Shown here in pieces: positions 37,056 to 49,720 of a stretch of 64,000 bases of DNA; positions within the stretch are counted from its first letter, which is position 1; each line of letters starts with the position of its first letter. The stretch is from Promerops cafer. Its lineage: Eukaryota; Chordata; Aves; Passeriformes; Nectariniidae. Below the pieces are notes generated by a model. The model was not told the DNA's origin. It searched no databases and worked only from the letters and a program-made list of their open reading frames with translations. The DNA is taken from positions 42,577 through 106,576 of the forward strand of contig VZSE01006131.1 of assembly GCA_013398275.1 (NCBI GenBank). Direction: 5' to 3'. The translations under genes and the position numbers were made by a program.

Positions 37056-38529
37056 ACTTCAATGTTGCAGTTCAAAGATGTGTTCAGGATCTGCCTATAA
37101 CTCCTGGAAATCTTCAAATGCTTGTGACTTCCAGCACAATTTTAGGCTGGAAGAAGCCAGCCCAAGGGCTTAGTCTCCATTTCAGATGACACTGAGAAAC
37201 TTAAAAGTTTCCTTAATCATCCCCCCCACTTCAGCTTTCTTAGAGCTGGCACTTGGACTGGCACGCAGACAAGGTGGTGCTGTCCTGCCTCCTCTCTCTA
37301 AAGTCCTTTTTCTTTTATCTCAGTTTTCTCTCAGCATGGTTCTTCTTCCATTATCTGCCTAGTGCAAATCCTGTCTCCTGCTCTGCTTTCTCTTTTTGTG
37401 TGTGCTGAAAGGCAGCCTCCCTGAATTTGGATGATATTGATTATGTAAATCAGCACTTCTCCTCTAGATTGCTTTTTCTTTGTGAACAGGGAGCATAATT
37501 TGCAGTCTTCTACCTGATAATTGTGAGGATAATTTGAGCTGTCTCTTTGTGGAGTCATCAGTGACTGTTTTAATTTCCATATGTGAGCAGTGCTCTTCTA
37601 TTTTTAATTTTTTTTCCTAATCCTGCCTCCTTCTGAACTACTGGATTGATTCTGCTGTTCATAACAGCATCACCTGAAGTCTATTTTGGAATTTCCGCTG
37701 CCAGCAAGATTGAAATTTATCTACAGTGTGGCAGGTTTTTCAACATTTCCAGAAAAGGCATAATCCCATAACTATCAGCCTGACAATAAAGTTGTCTATC
37801 TGTAATGGAAAATTGAGGACTCATGGTCATGTTTTTCACTGCAAAAATGTTTCAAAATGAAGTAAAACAATACCATTTTGTTGTGAATAGCACATGTCTT
37901 TCATCAACTTGAAATAGCAACCATAGGTTTGAAAATTAAAATAACGAGAGGTTCATGACATATCATTGTTTTATTCAGCACTGAAGACAACCCACTTACA
38001 AAGGGCCATGTAGCACATTTCACAGCAAATGAGATTTAAGTAATCTATTCACATGGGTTTCTAAAGGATAGAAGGAAAAATAGAATAGCCTATTACTGGC
38101 CGTTGTCTCAGAAAAGGTGACCACTGTTTTACTATACCATTTTTAGAAAAGCACTGCAAGCAGCTTCTTCCTCCCTGGTTCACATGATATTGGTATTGGC
38201 TAAGCACTGAAAATACGCTGAAGGTTTTAGAAGATACAAGTAAAGAGGAGCTCTGAGCCGAGGCAGAGATCCAAAGGCAGCTCCCTTTGGTGTCCACAGT
38301 CCTCTGGAGTTGGCTCCCAGGGCATCCAAAGGCTCCACAGAGCACAGAGGCAGGACATCTCTACAGTGCCTCAGGCAGAACTAATGATAACACAACCACG
38401 GCTCCCTCTTCATCTTCCAATTTCCTATCAGACGCTTCAAGCCTGACCTCACAAAAAATCCATGTAGGATATGGCTGTGATTGAACTAGCTTCTTTGGAA
38501 CTGAGTTTCACTAGGAATTGCACCATTAA

Positions 38530-38555
38530 GAAAAAAAAAAAAAGAGAGAGAGAAA
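38530..38555. repeat. A-run followed by (AG)n
   Basis: A simple repeat of about thirteen A residues passes into AG dinucleotides. No transposon body is recognised upstream. Confidence 0.9.
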
Positions 38556-39904
38556 ACAATCTCCTAAGCTGCAGCAAAAACTAAAAAAACTCTCTCAAAT
38601 TTCTCCACAAGAAAAAAAATACTTAGGAGTTTTATTTTTATAAACCAACCATATCCCCTTCGATTTTAGTTAATAAAATAGTATCAAATGCTACATTAAC
38701 TTCTCTACATGAAAAATAGTTTGGAGGAAGTATGTTCTATTCCAAATATGTCCAAAAAGGGTCACATCTGACCCAATCAATATGCTTTTTAAAATTTCTG
38801 TCTGCAAGAGAAATGTCATGGTAATTAGTACATTTTCATGAAATAGTTCCCTTTGGACAAACTGGCATTTTCTAACAGGAAAATATTCTGTTAGAAAATT
38901 TCAGATTGATTCTACTGTTAACAGACTGCTCAGCTGCACCTGCAAATAAAGTCACACATCTGGGCTCTGTTGAAATCAGTCATGATTCTGTCAGAAGCTT
39001 CAAAGACTCGGGAATTACAAATGTGGAGGTACGTGTGTATGAATATATGTATCTGTATCATTTATGTGTATCATCTATCTTTTAGATATCTATACCTAGA
39101 TAATTATAGATCTTGCTATATGCTCACCAGGAAAATGACTGGTCTAACAGATGGGAGTCCTGCAGGAAACCCTAAGAAGAGCCAGTGTTGCAGGAGAAAA
39201 GAGGCAAAGGCATATGTTTTGTTGTAGCTTGAATTACCAGAGAGCTAATCCCCAGGAAGGGGGTATATTTGACCTTCTGCAGCATGGGGAAAGTTAACCT
39301 TTAATATTTCTCAATCAACACATTCCAGGGGAAACTTTCTGTTTCATTGCTGTATCAAAAAACCATCAATATATCTGCGTTTTTAGCAAGCTGTAGAATC
39401 TAGAGGATTGGGTTTTTTCAGCACCAGTCACGCAATTTGTCAACACTGTACTAGCTGAACAGTCAGTCAAACGAGACCCTCTTAATTCTTGAAAAGTGGC
39501 CAGTTTCCCAAATTTAAACAAAGTGGCTGAAGATGTTTATTTTCATTCTTGGTTAGCTAGTAAATGGTTTGGATGTGATATTAAGCATCATTAGCAACTG
39601 TTGAAAGGTGAAATGATTGAAATGAATAAGAAATGCTACATTTCAAAATGTATGGGGCTGTATTGCTCCCATGAGAATTCCCTGATAGATTTAGGGTGTA
39701 GAGAGTCAATCCTTTATCATCATGCCTTCCTGCTTCTTAAATATTCTGACATCAAATTGGACACTAAAGTATAATGCTGAAATATACCATACAAGAAATC
39801 ATTTAGTGGTAGAGACTTGTATCCTCATAGGAAAAATTTCAGAAGTAGGTGAAATTGTTTGAATGGTAGGATTGGGGGAAAAAGGCTGTGAATGGCCCTT
39901 AAGA

Positions 39905-40031
39905 ACATATTTTCAATGCATGCACGTAGCACTAAAATTTGCAGATACAAATACAATAGGCTAAAAAATAGGCTAACAAATTTTCAACTCATGCACAATA
40001 GTGCTAAAAATACAGTAGGCTAAAAATACAG
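39905..40031. repeat. Imperfect tandem duplication, unit about 72 bp
   Basis: The blocks 'tattttcaatgcatgcacgtag' with 'aatacaataggctaaaaa' recur as 'aattttcaactcatgcacaatag' with 'aatacagtaggctaaaaatac'. The two halves align over roughly 60-70 bp with several substitutions and a deletion, indicating an old local duplication. Confidence 0.75.
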
Positions 40032-40066
40032 GTACATCCTCTCTGTTAGCAGTGCATAAACACATG

Positions 40067-40088
40067 TCTCTGTGTCTGTGTGTGTGTG
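40067..40088. repeat. Short imperfect (TG)n microsatellite
   Basis: TCTCTGTGTCTGTGTGTGTGTG, an imperfect TG tract of about ten units. Confidence 0.85.
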
Positions 40089-43000
40089 AGGGCATGTCTG
40101 GGCACATATGAATGGAGATATGAAGCAAGGCCATCTCTTTTTCTTTGACATCTACACAGAAATGTCCTTCCCCACTAGTTCTGCTTTTGAAAAGTCAGTA
40201 ATCTTCTTTGTCTTCAGCCTGGTACAAAAATCCTCTGAGATTCATTGTCTGTTGTGACCTTAATTCTGTAAGTCATGTCTAGATACCGCAGCAATCTATG
40301 GGTTAAAGTATGATATACCACACACATCCAGGGAATGGAAGCCTTAACTTCAAATATTCCTGCTTTTGTGTATTTATGTCAGAGCTCCAGCACTGCTCTT
40401 TCAGTGGGGAAAGAGGGAGCTTATGGGCTCATTATCTGGCCAGTAGTGTCAGTATTTCAAAAAATATGGGTTTCTCAAGATAGAAGGTTCTGTATATGCT
40501 GACTATCTGTCTATCTATCCCTCAGCCTTCACTCTTAAGGAATGTGCACAAATATACATGTGAATATTTGTAATTATACATTATGATAATTAGAGTAACT
40601 GTACACAAAGCTGAAACAATGTTTTGTTCTGGTTGCCACATTCTGCAGATTCATACTGGAAGCTCTTAGATTTACTTCATCAACATATCAGACGGAATTG
40701 GCAAATGAGGCTTCAAAATGTTGGGCTAATTACAAGAGCAGAATCAGAAAGGTTAAAAAATGTTAAAGTGCATCATTAGGGCAGCACAACCTATTGAGCA
40801 TCAACTGATGAGAATTTATTGTGGGAGTTCAGACAGGCACATGACACGAGTGTAAGAGGAATAAAAGTGTATGAGAGTGCTCTTTTGTATTCAGTACTCC
40901 TGATAATGTTCTCACATGCTCACAGTAATCACTCTGCATTTGATTTTAATTGTTTAGCTGCCTGGACTGTGATCTCTCCCTATCAAGCACTTAGATTACT
41001 TCAACTCACCACTGAGGTATCTGGGTACTCACGGTGGGCACCCACTGATGCGGTTTGCAGTCTGTGAATGTTTGCCATACTTCTCTGATCCCCGAGACCA
41101 TGCTCTGGGATCACAGGCATACGGGAGGGTCTCTGTTTAACCTGCACTGGGAGATGAAAGAGCAAATCTTGCTAATGCACCCGCGCTCCCTCTGCCTGGC
41201 TGAGGGAATGAGCATGGTGTTTTTGTTCTAAAAGACTTCGCTGCTTGCGTTAGCAATAGCAGTGAAGTAGCCTGAGGGATATGCTTGTGCATTGTGCTAA
41301 CAACATATGTTAGATCTATGCCAACATCCTCCTCCCTTGCTCTCCCAGGTGCCTTAACTACAGCTGAGACACAGAGGCTGGTGGTACCTGCTCCAAGGGG
41401 AGAAGAGGTAAATGCTGGAGACATCTTTCAGGAACAGAGAACATGAGCTATGTGTCACGCATTCGTTTGGTTTCAGAGCTAGCGGTAAATCCAGACCCCC
41501 GGTAGGACCTAATTACCTCCCATCTGAACACTAACTCACAGGCTAAATGCTGTCGAGGCGAGATGGGGACTCATTTCCAAGAACACAGGCACAAACACAT
41601 TTTTATTGGCCATAGAAAATGGTAGTGTGTGTGCCAATATAGCATGGATGTCTGACTCAGAACATAAAGTGCAGGTGCCAGCAGCAAGAAGATGCTGCTA
41701 AGAAATAGCAGCTCTGTGGGACTGCAAAGTATCAGCTGTCTGGGGAGACCAGAACTGGGAAAAAGAGACACTGATGATTGAAAACACATTTTTTTTTGCC
41801 ATCTCCACAGGTTCCCTTGAGCTCTTCACCCTGCAGTCGGAGCACAGAACCATGGCAGTGGGAGTGATGGGTTGCCCCTTCTGAGACGGATCCAAAACCT
41901 CTGACCTCCTCTTCCTCAGGGAAACTTGCAGCTACAGAGACTCTTCATCCACATGGGAGAGGAGTGAGAGGGCAGTGTTAGATAAATGCAAAAATTCCTC
42001 TTCTCCTCACGGGATGTTCCTGGCAATGGATAAGACCTCGTGGCTTGGCTTGCCCTCATCCCTGGAGTCTCCTTTAGGAGGTAATCTTCGGAGAAGAAAA
42101 AATCAACAGCATTACTATATTTTGTACAGTGCCTTGCACAGTGTATCCCTGATGTGACTGGGCTTTTGGGCACATCAGACCTACAGGTAATAACTACAAA
42201 CAGTAACTGTCTCTGAGGATAGGAGTGGGAAAGGAAATTGTCTTTGGATAAAAATAGTTCCTTTTGATTGTGTATTTTCTTCTGGCTCTTTGCCTTCAGG
42301 CAATGTATGACAACTTGAGGAGCAGGAAATTTTATACCCTAGGCAATGTTTTATTGCTCTCTGCCTTAAAGTCAGTCAATATTTGTAATTATCTGTCCAT
42401 GCCACAGGTAACTGCAGGACTTTTTGGGGAAAAAAAGAATGAAGATGGCAGCACAATTTCTGACAAGATTTGGAGAAAAGAAAATGAAAAGCAGGCTGGT
42501 GGGCTTAAATCCTCTGCACAGATCTCAAAGACTTTCTTGTTATAGACGAGTCCTTTGTACTTTATTGTTATGCTTACTATGCAAAACCTATATAGGTGCA
42601 AGTGTATGTCTTTCTGCGTGTATGCACTCACATATGACCACATTTGTTTATTTGCATATGTGTATGAATACATGCAGCATGTGTAGGTGGTGAGAAGCTA
42701 AAGGAACATTTGCAAGGTTGACAAGACCAAAATTTGATCCTCCTTCAGCCTGCTAGGTTTTTCTAAGTGTGTGCTGGGGCAGAAGGAGAAAGAATCCCCT
42801 TTTGGGCTGAAAGATGCAGAGAGACTGAGGCTGAAGGAGGATAAAAGCTCCAGCTCAACAACCTGGTGCTGAAGAGTTAACTGAGCAGACTGGGTTTTCT
42901 GTTAACACAGTCATGCTGCTGACAAGCATCAGCAGTATGGTCGTCCTCTCCTCCCTGGCACCCAACGTGAGCCAGCAGAAACTTGCCTGGAGATGAGTGT

Positions 43001-45973
43001 CTCAAACTCTGCACGCAGCATCCTGATGGCCTGCATCCCTTGCCAGCTATCAGTGACAGAGCTGACATGGAGAGGCAAGAGAGGGCACAGCTGGCACGCA
43101 AAACCCTGCCATCAGCACGCCCGCATCTGCTGGATCTGTTGTGAGCAGTTCACCCAGCTGGGATTTTAATACGGCTGCATCCCTCCTTTTTGAAAGTGGT
43201 ATTTTTTCCCCTTGATAATAGAGATGTGAAAAAAAGAACAAACACCAAATTAAATGTTTTTAGGGTAACATGTGCGTGTGAAATTTTAGGCCTGTTGACC
43301 TTGGCAGGGTCCCCATAAAAAATTAGTACAAAATTAGCGGCATTTGTTGTTCTGAAAGGCCGTCAGCCATGAAGGCAAAGGCAGGCAGTGGGAGAAGAAG
43401 TCTGCTGATACAGGCCCCATCCTGGAGATCCTGCCTGTGATCCTGCTGTGCTCCACAGGTCTGGGTGCAGGATGCTCGATGGGTTGTGGTGAAATGAGGG
43501 GGCAGATGTGTGGCACAGTCATTCCTACGTTTCACAGTTCCTCAATTGCAGCTGCCATCAGTGGGTGTTTATAGCACCAGGCACCCCACACCCAAACCTG
43601 CAAAGTGCTGCAGGAGCTCACAGGAGCTGACAGCTCTTGTCACCTCCCAGGAACTGCTCAGCTCCACACAGGACTGGTCACACACACACCACTCACACAT
43701 GGCACCTTGCCTGTCAGCTCCTGACACCGTCTGTGCTCTGACAGATTTTTTTATTTCATGGATGGACAGACAGCTCTCGACCCAGCATTCCTTTCTTTCT
43801 TACATGGCCTTTGTATTTTAGTGGAAAGCCTTAAATAGCATTTCTATAATCATGCTTTTTTGCTGACCCATATTCTCACACAGGTTCACCCTGTTGGCAG
43901 CTGGTCCAGGTTCAGCTTATTAAATCCTTCCTGGGTAGCTGGGAAAGCAGAATAAGTTATCCAGGAGGAGAACCAGGCATTAGGAGCAGGGGAGGCAAAT
44001 GTAAGGGATGGCCTCCTTCCTGGCAGTGCTGGAGCTGAGCCCATGCACAGTTTCTCTTCTGCTGATTCTTGCAAGCCAGAGCCTCACACCAGCAGGAGCC
44101 TGGGTGCTGATTTAAAGGCTGTGTGCTCTGCTAGCAATAGGCAAAGGCTTAGAGCTGGTGATGATTTATGAATCCTGATGCTGGATTTTGAGGTGCTTGA
44201 CTCTTGGGGTCTAGTCCAGAGCCAGAGACAAGCATGAGTTCCCTGAACCTCTGAATAAAATCCATCTGGGGTATACCCTTCTTCATGCCTCCCGTCTTTC
44301 ACAGTATCCTCATGACAAGCGCTTGGAATGCTGATGATCCCAAGCAAAATCCCTTTTCTCTGAATCGCCACTCCTTCCTCTTAAAACTGGTTGCTCTTCA
44401 AAACCAGATATGAAATTCATTATATTTTACTTTCTCTGAGCATGGGGATGTGAGAGTCAATCCTTGCTGCAAGAGACTCTTTTTTTAGACAAGATTCAAG
44501 AGCAGGGTAATCCCCAGGAAGGTGGAAAATGTGGATTTGAACTTCTGCAGACAGAAGAGGAAAATGAGCCTGAATTTGCCACAGCTCGAGTGAGTGCCTT
44601 CACCACACTGCCAGCATAATATGACCTTGTTATCTCTATGCCCACTTTGTGCACCTGGAAAATACACAGTTTGTGGATATCATTGGATTTAAGCATGTGA
44701 TAAATGCTGAGCTGCTAAACTGTGGTAAGTTACTCAGGTACTTAAAGATCCCAGAGAATATAGGTGTAAGAAATGTTGCTAAAGATTTGAGGCATCCACA
44801 GGCTCTTACTCCTGTACTGGGTTTCCAGAATTTGTCCACATCCTTTTCCAGACTTGAACCTTTCCCTGTTCATAGCACAGTAATAAGGTTCCACTACGAA
44901 TCAGTCTTAGTGAGTCTCATGAAGTTGCTGAATTAAGCTTTGGCCCCAAAGCCATTATGGTATAATAAATGCTTATGTTGTAAACTGGTAATCCCAGAGT
45001 GTATGGTCCTTCCAAGAGCGAAATATTTTGTTTTCAGTCTGATAATTAATCTGGAAGTGCATAAATCTAGAGGGCAAACCCATATTTCTCCAAACAAGAG
45101 ATGGGCAAGGGGTATCTTTTTTGGTTCTCAAATTAAAAAGAGAAATTGAATTAAAAAATTAAATTATTAAATTGAAATATTTAATAATTATAGCCCTCAA
45201 AAAGAACTTAAGCAGCAGCACTGTAGCTGCAGATATGACAAAGAAGACACAATAACAATGAGCAGACCAGAATGGATCCATTAGCAGGATGAAACCATTA
45301 AACTTCCTCAAATATTTCTAAAATAACTGAGAGTGGAAGCAGACCAACAGATATCAAAAATCCTGTGGAATCACTTAGTTGAGCTGGCCAGCTGCTCTGT
45401 AGTTCCCAAATCCATCTTTTCATAAACTGGGGAGGAAATAATAGAGCACTAAAACCACTTTTTTTTTTTTTTTAAGTGACCATGCTCTGATGTTGCAGAG
45501 ATAAAATATGATCATTCATCCCTCAGTTTAAGCAAACCAGAAAAAGTCTACTCTGGTTCAACTCTGCTGAAGAGATACTGCATGGGGATAGATTTTAATT
45601 TTTAATGACATATTGAACCAGACAATTAATCTCTATCTTTAATGATTAAGATGTGGATAGTACTGCCTGTAAGTCATTGGTGTTGGATGAAAGTTACTAC
45701 AGCAGCAAAAGGTAATGGCATATTTCTTCCTGGTCAATTGCTTACAGAAAAATGCTTAGCTGACTTGCAATCGCACAAATAGAACTTGCAAAAATCAAAG
45801 TTCTGCTGAGCTTCAGGAGTCCCAGCACTTCTGATTTTAGAAGAGAAAATGAAAAACAAAAAAAGAGAATAACACTTTTGGTTTTGGAAAGAGACAAAGG
45901 TTCATTAAGCACTGTCTGGGAAAGAGATTAAGTACTTGTTGGAAAGCCAGAACTGCAGCAGAACATTGATAAT
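40089..45973. other. Unique non-coding DNA, no gene seen
   Basis: Nearly 6 kb without a supported gene or recognised transposon. It includes a 16-base T-run at 45458-45473, a very AT-rich tract at 45128-45195 (repeated AATTAAATTATTAAATT-type sequence), and TGTATG-rich low complexity at 42595-42690. Frames are short and overlap on both strands. Confidence 0.5.
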
Positions 45974-46028
45974 TCCCTTCCCTTCCCTTCCCTTCCCTTC
46001 CCTTCCCTTCCCTTCCCTTCCCTTCCCT
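45974..46028. repeat. (CCCTT)n microsatellite, first copy
   Basis: About ten to eleven CCCTT units run without interruption and then pass into TATAAATC. The same junction recurs about 241 bp downstream (46241-46268), beside a single N. Confidence 0.97.
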
Positions 46029-46239
46029 ATAAATCTTTCTCTTCTCATATACTTTTCTCTCAGGAGTTACTAAACATTGAGATTTTGAGGCAAGGTGTCT
46101 GCTCTGCTCCTGCCCTTCCCCACCTTTTTTACAGAGTTGCTACAGGGCTTCAGAAGTCCCTTGCCCTCCTCTTGGAGCAGTCCCTTAGTTCGAGCGCTGC
46201 AGAGACCTCCAGAAGGTGCCTGTGCCAAGCACTAAAGGC
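46029..46239. repeat. 211-bp segment, first copy of duplication
   Basis: The segment from ATAAATCTTTC to CACTAAAGGC is repeated base for base at 46270-46480 (offset 241). The single N at 46240 follows immediately. A short shared open frame through it is duplicated for this reason and is not evidence of a gene family. Confidence 0.97.
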
Positions 46240-46240
46240 N
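46240..46240. other. Single-base assembly gap
   Basis: One N separates two identical copies of the same sequence. This is the mark of a gap closed with overlapping ends that were not merged. Confidence 0.95.
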
Positions 46241-46268
46241 CCCTTCCCTTCCCTTCCCTTCCCTTCCC
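46241..46268. repeat. (CCCTT)n microsatellite, second copy
   Basis: About five to six CCCTT units directly follow the N, then CCCAATAAATC. It is shorter than the first copy and probably represents the same locus read from the other side. Confidence 0.95.
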
Positions 46269-46269
46269 A

Positions 46270-46480
46270 ATAAATCTTTCTCTTCTCATATACTTTTCTC
46301 TCAGGAGTTACTAAACATTGAGATTTTGAGGCAAGGTGTCTGCTCTGCTCCTGCCCTTCCCCACCTTTTTTACAGAGTTGCTACAGGGCTTCAGAAGTCC
46401 CTTGCCCTCCTCTTGGAGCAGTCCCTTAGTTCGAGCGCTGCAGAGACCTCCAGAAGGTGCCTGTGCCAAGCACTAAAGGC
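46270..46480. repeat. 211-bp segment, second copy of duplication
   Basis: Identical to 46029-46239. After 46480 the sequence continues into unique DNA (CTCTGCAGAGATGCC), so this copy carries the true right-hand flank while the first copy carries the true left-hand flank. Confidence 0.97.
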
Positions 46481-48364
46481 CTCTGCAGAGATGCCGTGGG
46501 CCGAGTCTGGAGGAGATGCCATATTGCCCCCCAGGAGTGCTAAAATACTGCCAAGGGCCTTAGCGCTCTCCAGAACAGCCAAGGACACAGAGGGCACAGG
46601 CACAATCCGTAACCATATTGGTCCCTTCCGTCCCACGCCACTCCTCGCCTCCCACACACACCCTGCTGTGCTTTGTGCTCGTGCAGAGGGACATTACACT
46701 CAGACACTTCTCTAATACCTGAATCCCCGGGCTGGACGCACAGACGTGCCTGTCATTTCCTAAGCTCTGCCACGGATGGTTAATTGTCAGTAATTGGCAT
46801 CTGCCAAGAAGCCCCCTGAGACAGGGGCACCAATAGACTTCTGCCAAGGCTTATGTTTTATACCAAATATCCCAAGGGAGAGTCTCGGCTACGTAAAATC
46901 CCAATATCTTGAATTTCTCAGAAAAGCCTCCAACACACTGACTGACACCTAGGAGCAGTTATGCGCCCCAGCCAGCCAAACACACGTAATTACAAAGTAA
47001 CTGCAAGGGTGAATAATGTATCACACATCGTCCTTTGAACATATGGACTCGCAGATTCTATGTAATGAGCAATAGTCTGTGCATTGCTGGGATCTCATAT
47101 AGCTTGGGGAGTAGGTTATATATTCATGTAGTGTGATGTGGCAGTCCCTCAGCTTATCTGTCCCCACAAAAACATAGGAGCTGCTGCAGCCCTGCAGTGA
47201 TGCTGATGGATGTGAGGCTGGTCAGAAAAGGAAACTGAAATAAACAACCAGTTTGTGCATTAAGTCCCTGAGCCCACCCTAGAAACAGGAGTGCTAAACT
47301 GCAGCTCCACAGTGTGCTTAAACAAAAACTGACATATCTTATACCTCCTCTAGTGAAACAGGCCCAGGGCACTGGCACAAGGAGTTTCATGTTTTTCTTG
47401 GCATTGTCAGGCAGCTAGTAGGAGCCCTGAAAAGGTTTTGATGTGGATTGGATAGTGCTCTTCCAGACAGTGGCCAAGGTCAGGGATGGCCACAGGTCAG
47501 ACTGCTCTGATGGCTGGGCACTGTGAGGGGAAAGAATTTCATTGCTCTGATTTATGCACCTGGCACTCCACACACCTGGGGCCAAAGTGTGGGAGCATCA
47601 CCTCGGCTCAGCCCTGCAGCTCCTCCATCCCTACCCGTGCTTGCCTGCTGAGTTCCACTGCCCCAGGTCAGGCTGCTCCACCAGCACAACAGAGAGCATT
47701 GCCTCACCTTGCTAACATCCCAGTGGCCAAAAAATTATCCTGGAGCTGGGGATTTCTGGGCTCAAGCACACCCAGCACCAACCAGCTGAATCTGGCCGAA
47801 GCCAGGTCTGCAGCCCAGAAGAGGCGCAGGAAAGCAGGGGCAGTGAGCAGCAGTGTCTTCAGCAGCTGTTTCTCTAGAAGGGGGAGCGTTTCTCTGAGGG
47901 TTGCTCGTGCTGAGGACAAGACACGCACCTCTGTGTCATGAATGGGCAGAGTGACAGCTGTGACAGCTGTGACCCACCCGTCCAGATCTCCCATGGCAAG
48001 TAGCCCTGGCTCCTACCCCTGAGATTCAGGACTAGGAAAGCCAAAGTCTGAAGCCTTGGCACTAGGAGCAGGTGGGCTTTCCAACATATACAGAGTTGGC
48101 TGTTGGAAATGGTAACCTCAAACATCCATTCTATGGGGAATTCCAACATTTTCCATTCATTGTCAGCACAAATGGCCCCCAGGTTTAAACCTCCCATACT
48201 GCAATGTCTATGAGGAAATATAATTGCTATCAGCTGAGAGATTTTGCTTCTGTTTTGATTTGGAGAGCTTTTTAAATTTTGTAATTTAATTTTCTATATA
48301 TGAACAAAGCATAATAATTATTTTAATTATAAACAATATCAGATATGGTAATGCAATAATTCAT
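46481..48364. other. Unique DNA, no gene seen
   Basis: Moderately GC-rich up to about 46,750, then ordinary. The 46,930-47,140 part ('cacgtaattacaaagtaactgc', 'gaataatgtatcac', 'cctttgaacatatgg') looks like possible conserved non-coding sequence: TAATTA and CCTTTGAA-type TCF/LEF motifs occur. No exon is supported. A small GTGACAGCT duplication lies at 47951-47968. Confidence 0.45.
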
Positions 48365-48610
48365 TAGTATTCTAATTGTTAAGTGTTACTGTAACTGATA
48401 TTTGCTTTCATAATTGGTATTTTAATTGGTAATTGGTGTTCCAAAAGGCCACCGGGGTAATTCTTACTAGTGACTGGTAATTACAATGGAAATTTTTAAT
48501 TGGTATTCTAATTGGTTTGGTAATTCATATTTGGTTTTCCATTGGTAACAGAGCAAAGTGGTCATTTGTAATAGATAATTGGTTTGGTAATTGATTTAGC
48601 AATTGGCATT
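48365..48610. repeat. Degenerate TAATTGG-rich low-complexity tract
   Basis: The motif (T)AATTGGT or a one-base variant of it occurs about twelve times in about 240 bp, for example 'taattggtaattggtgttcc', 'taattggtattctaattgg', 'ggtttggtaattcatattt' and 'ataattggtttggtaattg'. Irregular spacing suggests a decayed short-unit satellite. TAATTG also matches the homeodomain core, so a regulatory reading is possible. Confidence 0.7.
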
Positions 48611-49559
48611 ATAGAGAGTACAAAACAAGTGATCAAAACAAACTAATTTATGAATAATGTAAAATATGTAATATTCTGAAATTAAAGCTAGTTTACAAAA
48701 CCAGCAATCAAATAATTTCAAACCAAAAATCTCTTACTAAAATATTTAAATTTTAGAAAAATGCCTAATTGTAAGAACTTCTTTTTAAGTCCTCTCCTCT
48801 TATTAAGGTGTCTTGGCATGTGTGAGATCACATACCAGAGGATCAGTCCCATGACTCAGCTGGTCCTGCTGAAACCCAGCCCCAACTGTACCCACTTGAC
48901 ACCCTGGACATGGTCCCCAAAGGAACATTTCCTTGTTATCCTTCTTTGAAACACCTGGTCGTGAACTATCACCTGAACATCACATCAGCCTGCAGATAGG
49001 GCAGAACTTTCCCCAAGACTGGTCTTCAATCAGGATATTTAATGTTGTATGAAGTCAGATGTGATAAAAGCAGCTGGGTAGTCAAAAAGGTTGCTCTTCA
49101 TTTCCCATATATATGGGATTATTGTATTATATATGATTATTTTCTATACTGGAGGTCCTTTCTTTGACATTCTGCAATACAGGAAAGAGTGCAAGCCACT
49201 GGGTGGGAAATCATGTTACTTTGAAAAAAAAAAGACTTTGGAGTGCTGCTATGCTAATATCATCCATGAAAAGACAGCAAGACTAAGATCTAAAGGGAAG
49301 AGTAACTAAAATTGCTCACTACAGCCTTTGATGCAAAAAAATACTTGTTTGCTTATATAACGGATGGTACAAATTTTCACAGAGAAATATCCAGAACTGC
49401 CAGCACTATTTCTGTCCAATTATGGCCTTTGGAAAACTATTGATTTTCTTTCAGATGCATCAAGTTGAGCATCCAATGTTCATTCTTCCTCTCCAAAATG
49501 CTTTGCCCAAAGATGTTTGAATATCTGGCTCATTAGACTGTGTGCTTCCATGATCAGCA
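48611..49559. other. AT-rich unique DNA
   Basis: No gene or repeat family seen. A perfect 16-bp palindrome, TCCCATAT/ATATGGGA, lies at 49103-49118. Confidence 0.55.
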
Positions 49560-49720
49560 TAGAAATCCAAGACAGAAAATACCCTTTCAGTCATCCAACC
49601 CAACCCTCAGCACTGTGGAATTGTTCCCTCTCCCTCTATACACTTTTGACTGTTTTATTCAGCCCAGTTATAAATGACTCAGATAATTAATTCCTTTGGA
49701 AAACTGCTCACCACCAGTGA
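49560..49720 (-). mobile_element. Ancient CR1-type fragment, reverse orientation
   Basis: The pattern 'atagaaatccaagacag…cagtcatccaacccaaccctcagcactgtggaattgttccctc' followed by 'tattcagcccagttataaatgactcag' matches the reverse CR1 3' end seen at 5575 ('gatcatctgctccactgc…agaattgctccct…gtccagccttgttgtaaaaatcctgag'). It is heavily diverged. Confidence 0.5.

Larger units (their letters stand above)
36123..39900. other. Unique non-coding DNA, no gene seen
   Basis: Holds a short TAATTG-containing imperfect repeat (37002-37055) and an A-run followed by (AG)n at 38530-38555. No repeat family or exon was recognised. Confidence 0.5.

Noticed and set aside
46326..46715. 129-codon frame spanning the duplicated segment
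   Set aside because: Its first part is an exact copy of the frame at 46085-46239 because of the assembly-type duplication. It starts at a non-ATG codon and has no recognisable domain.
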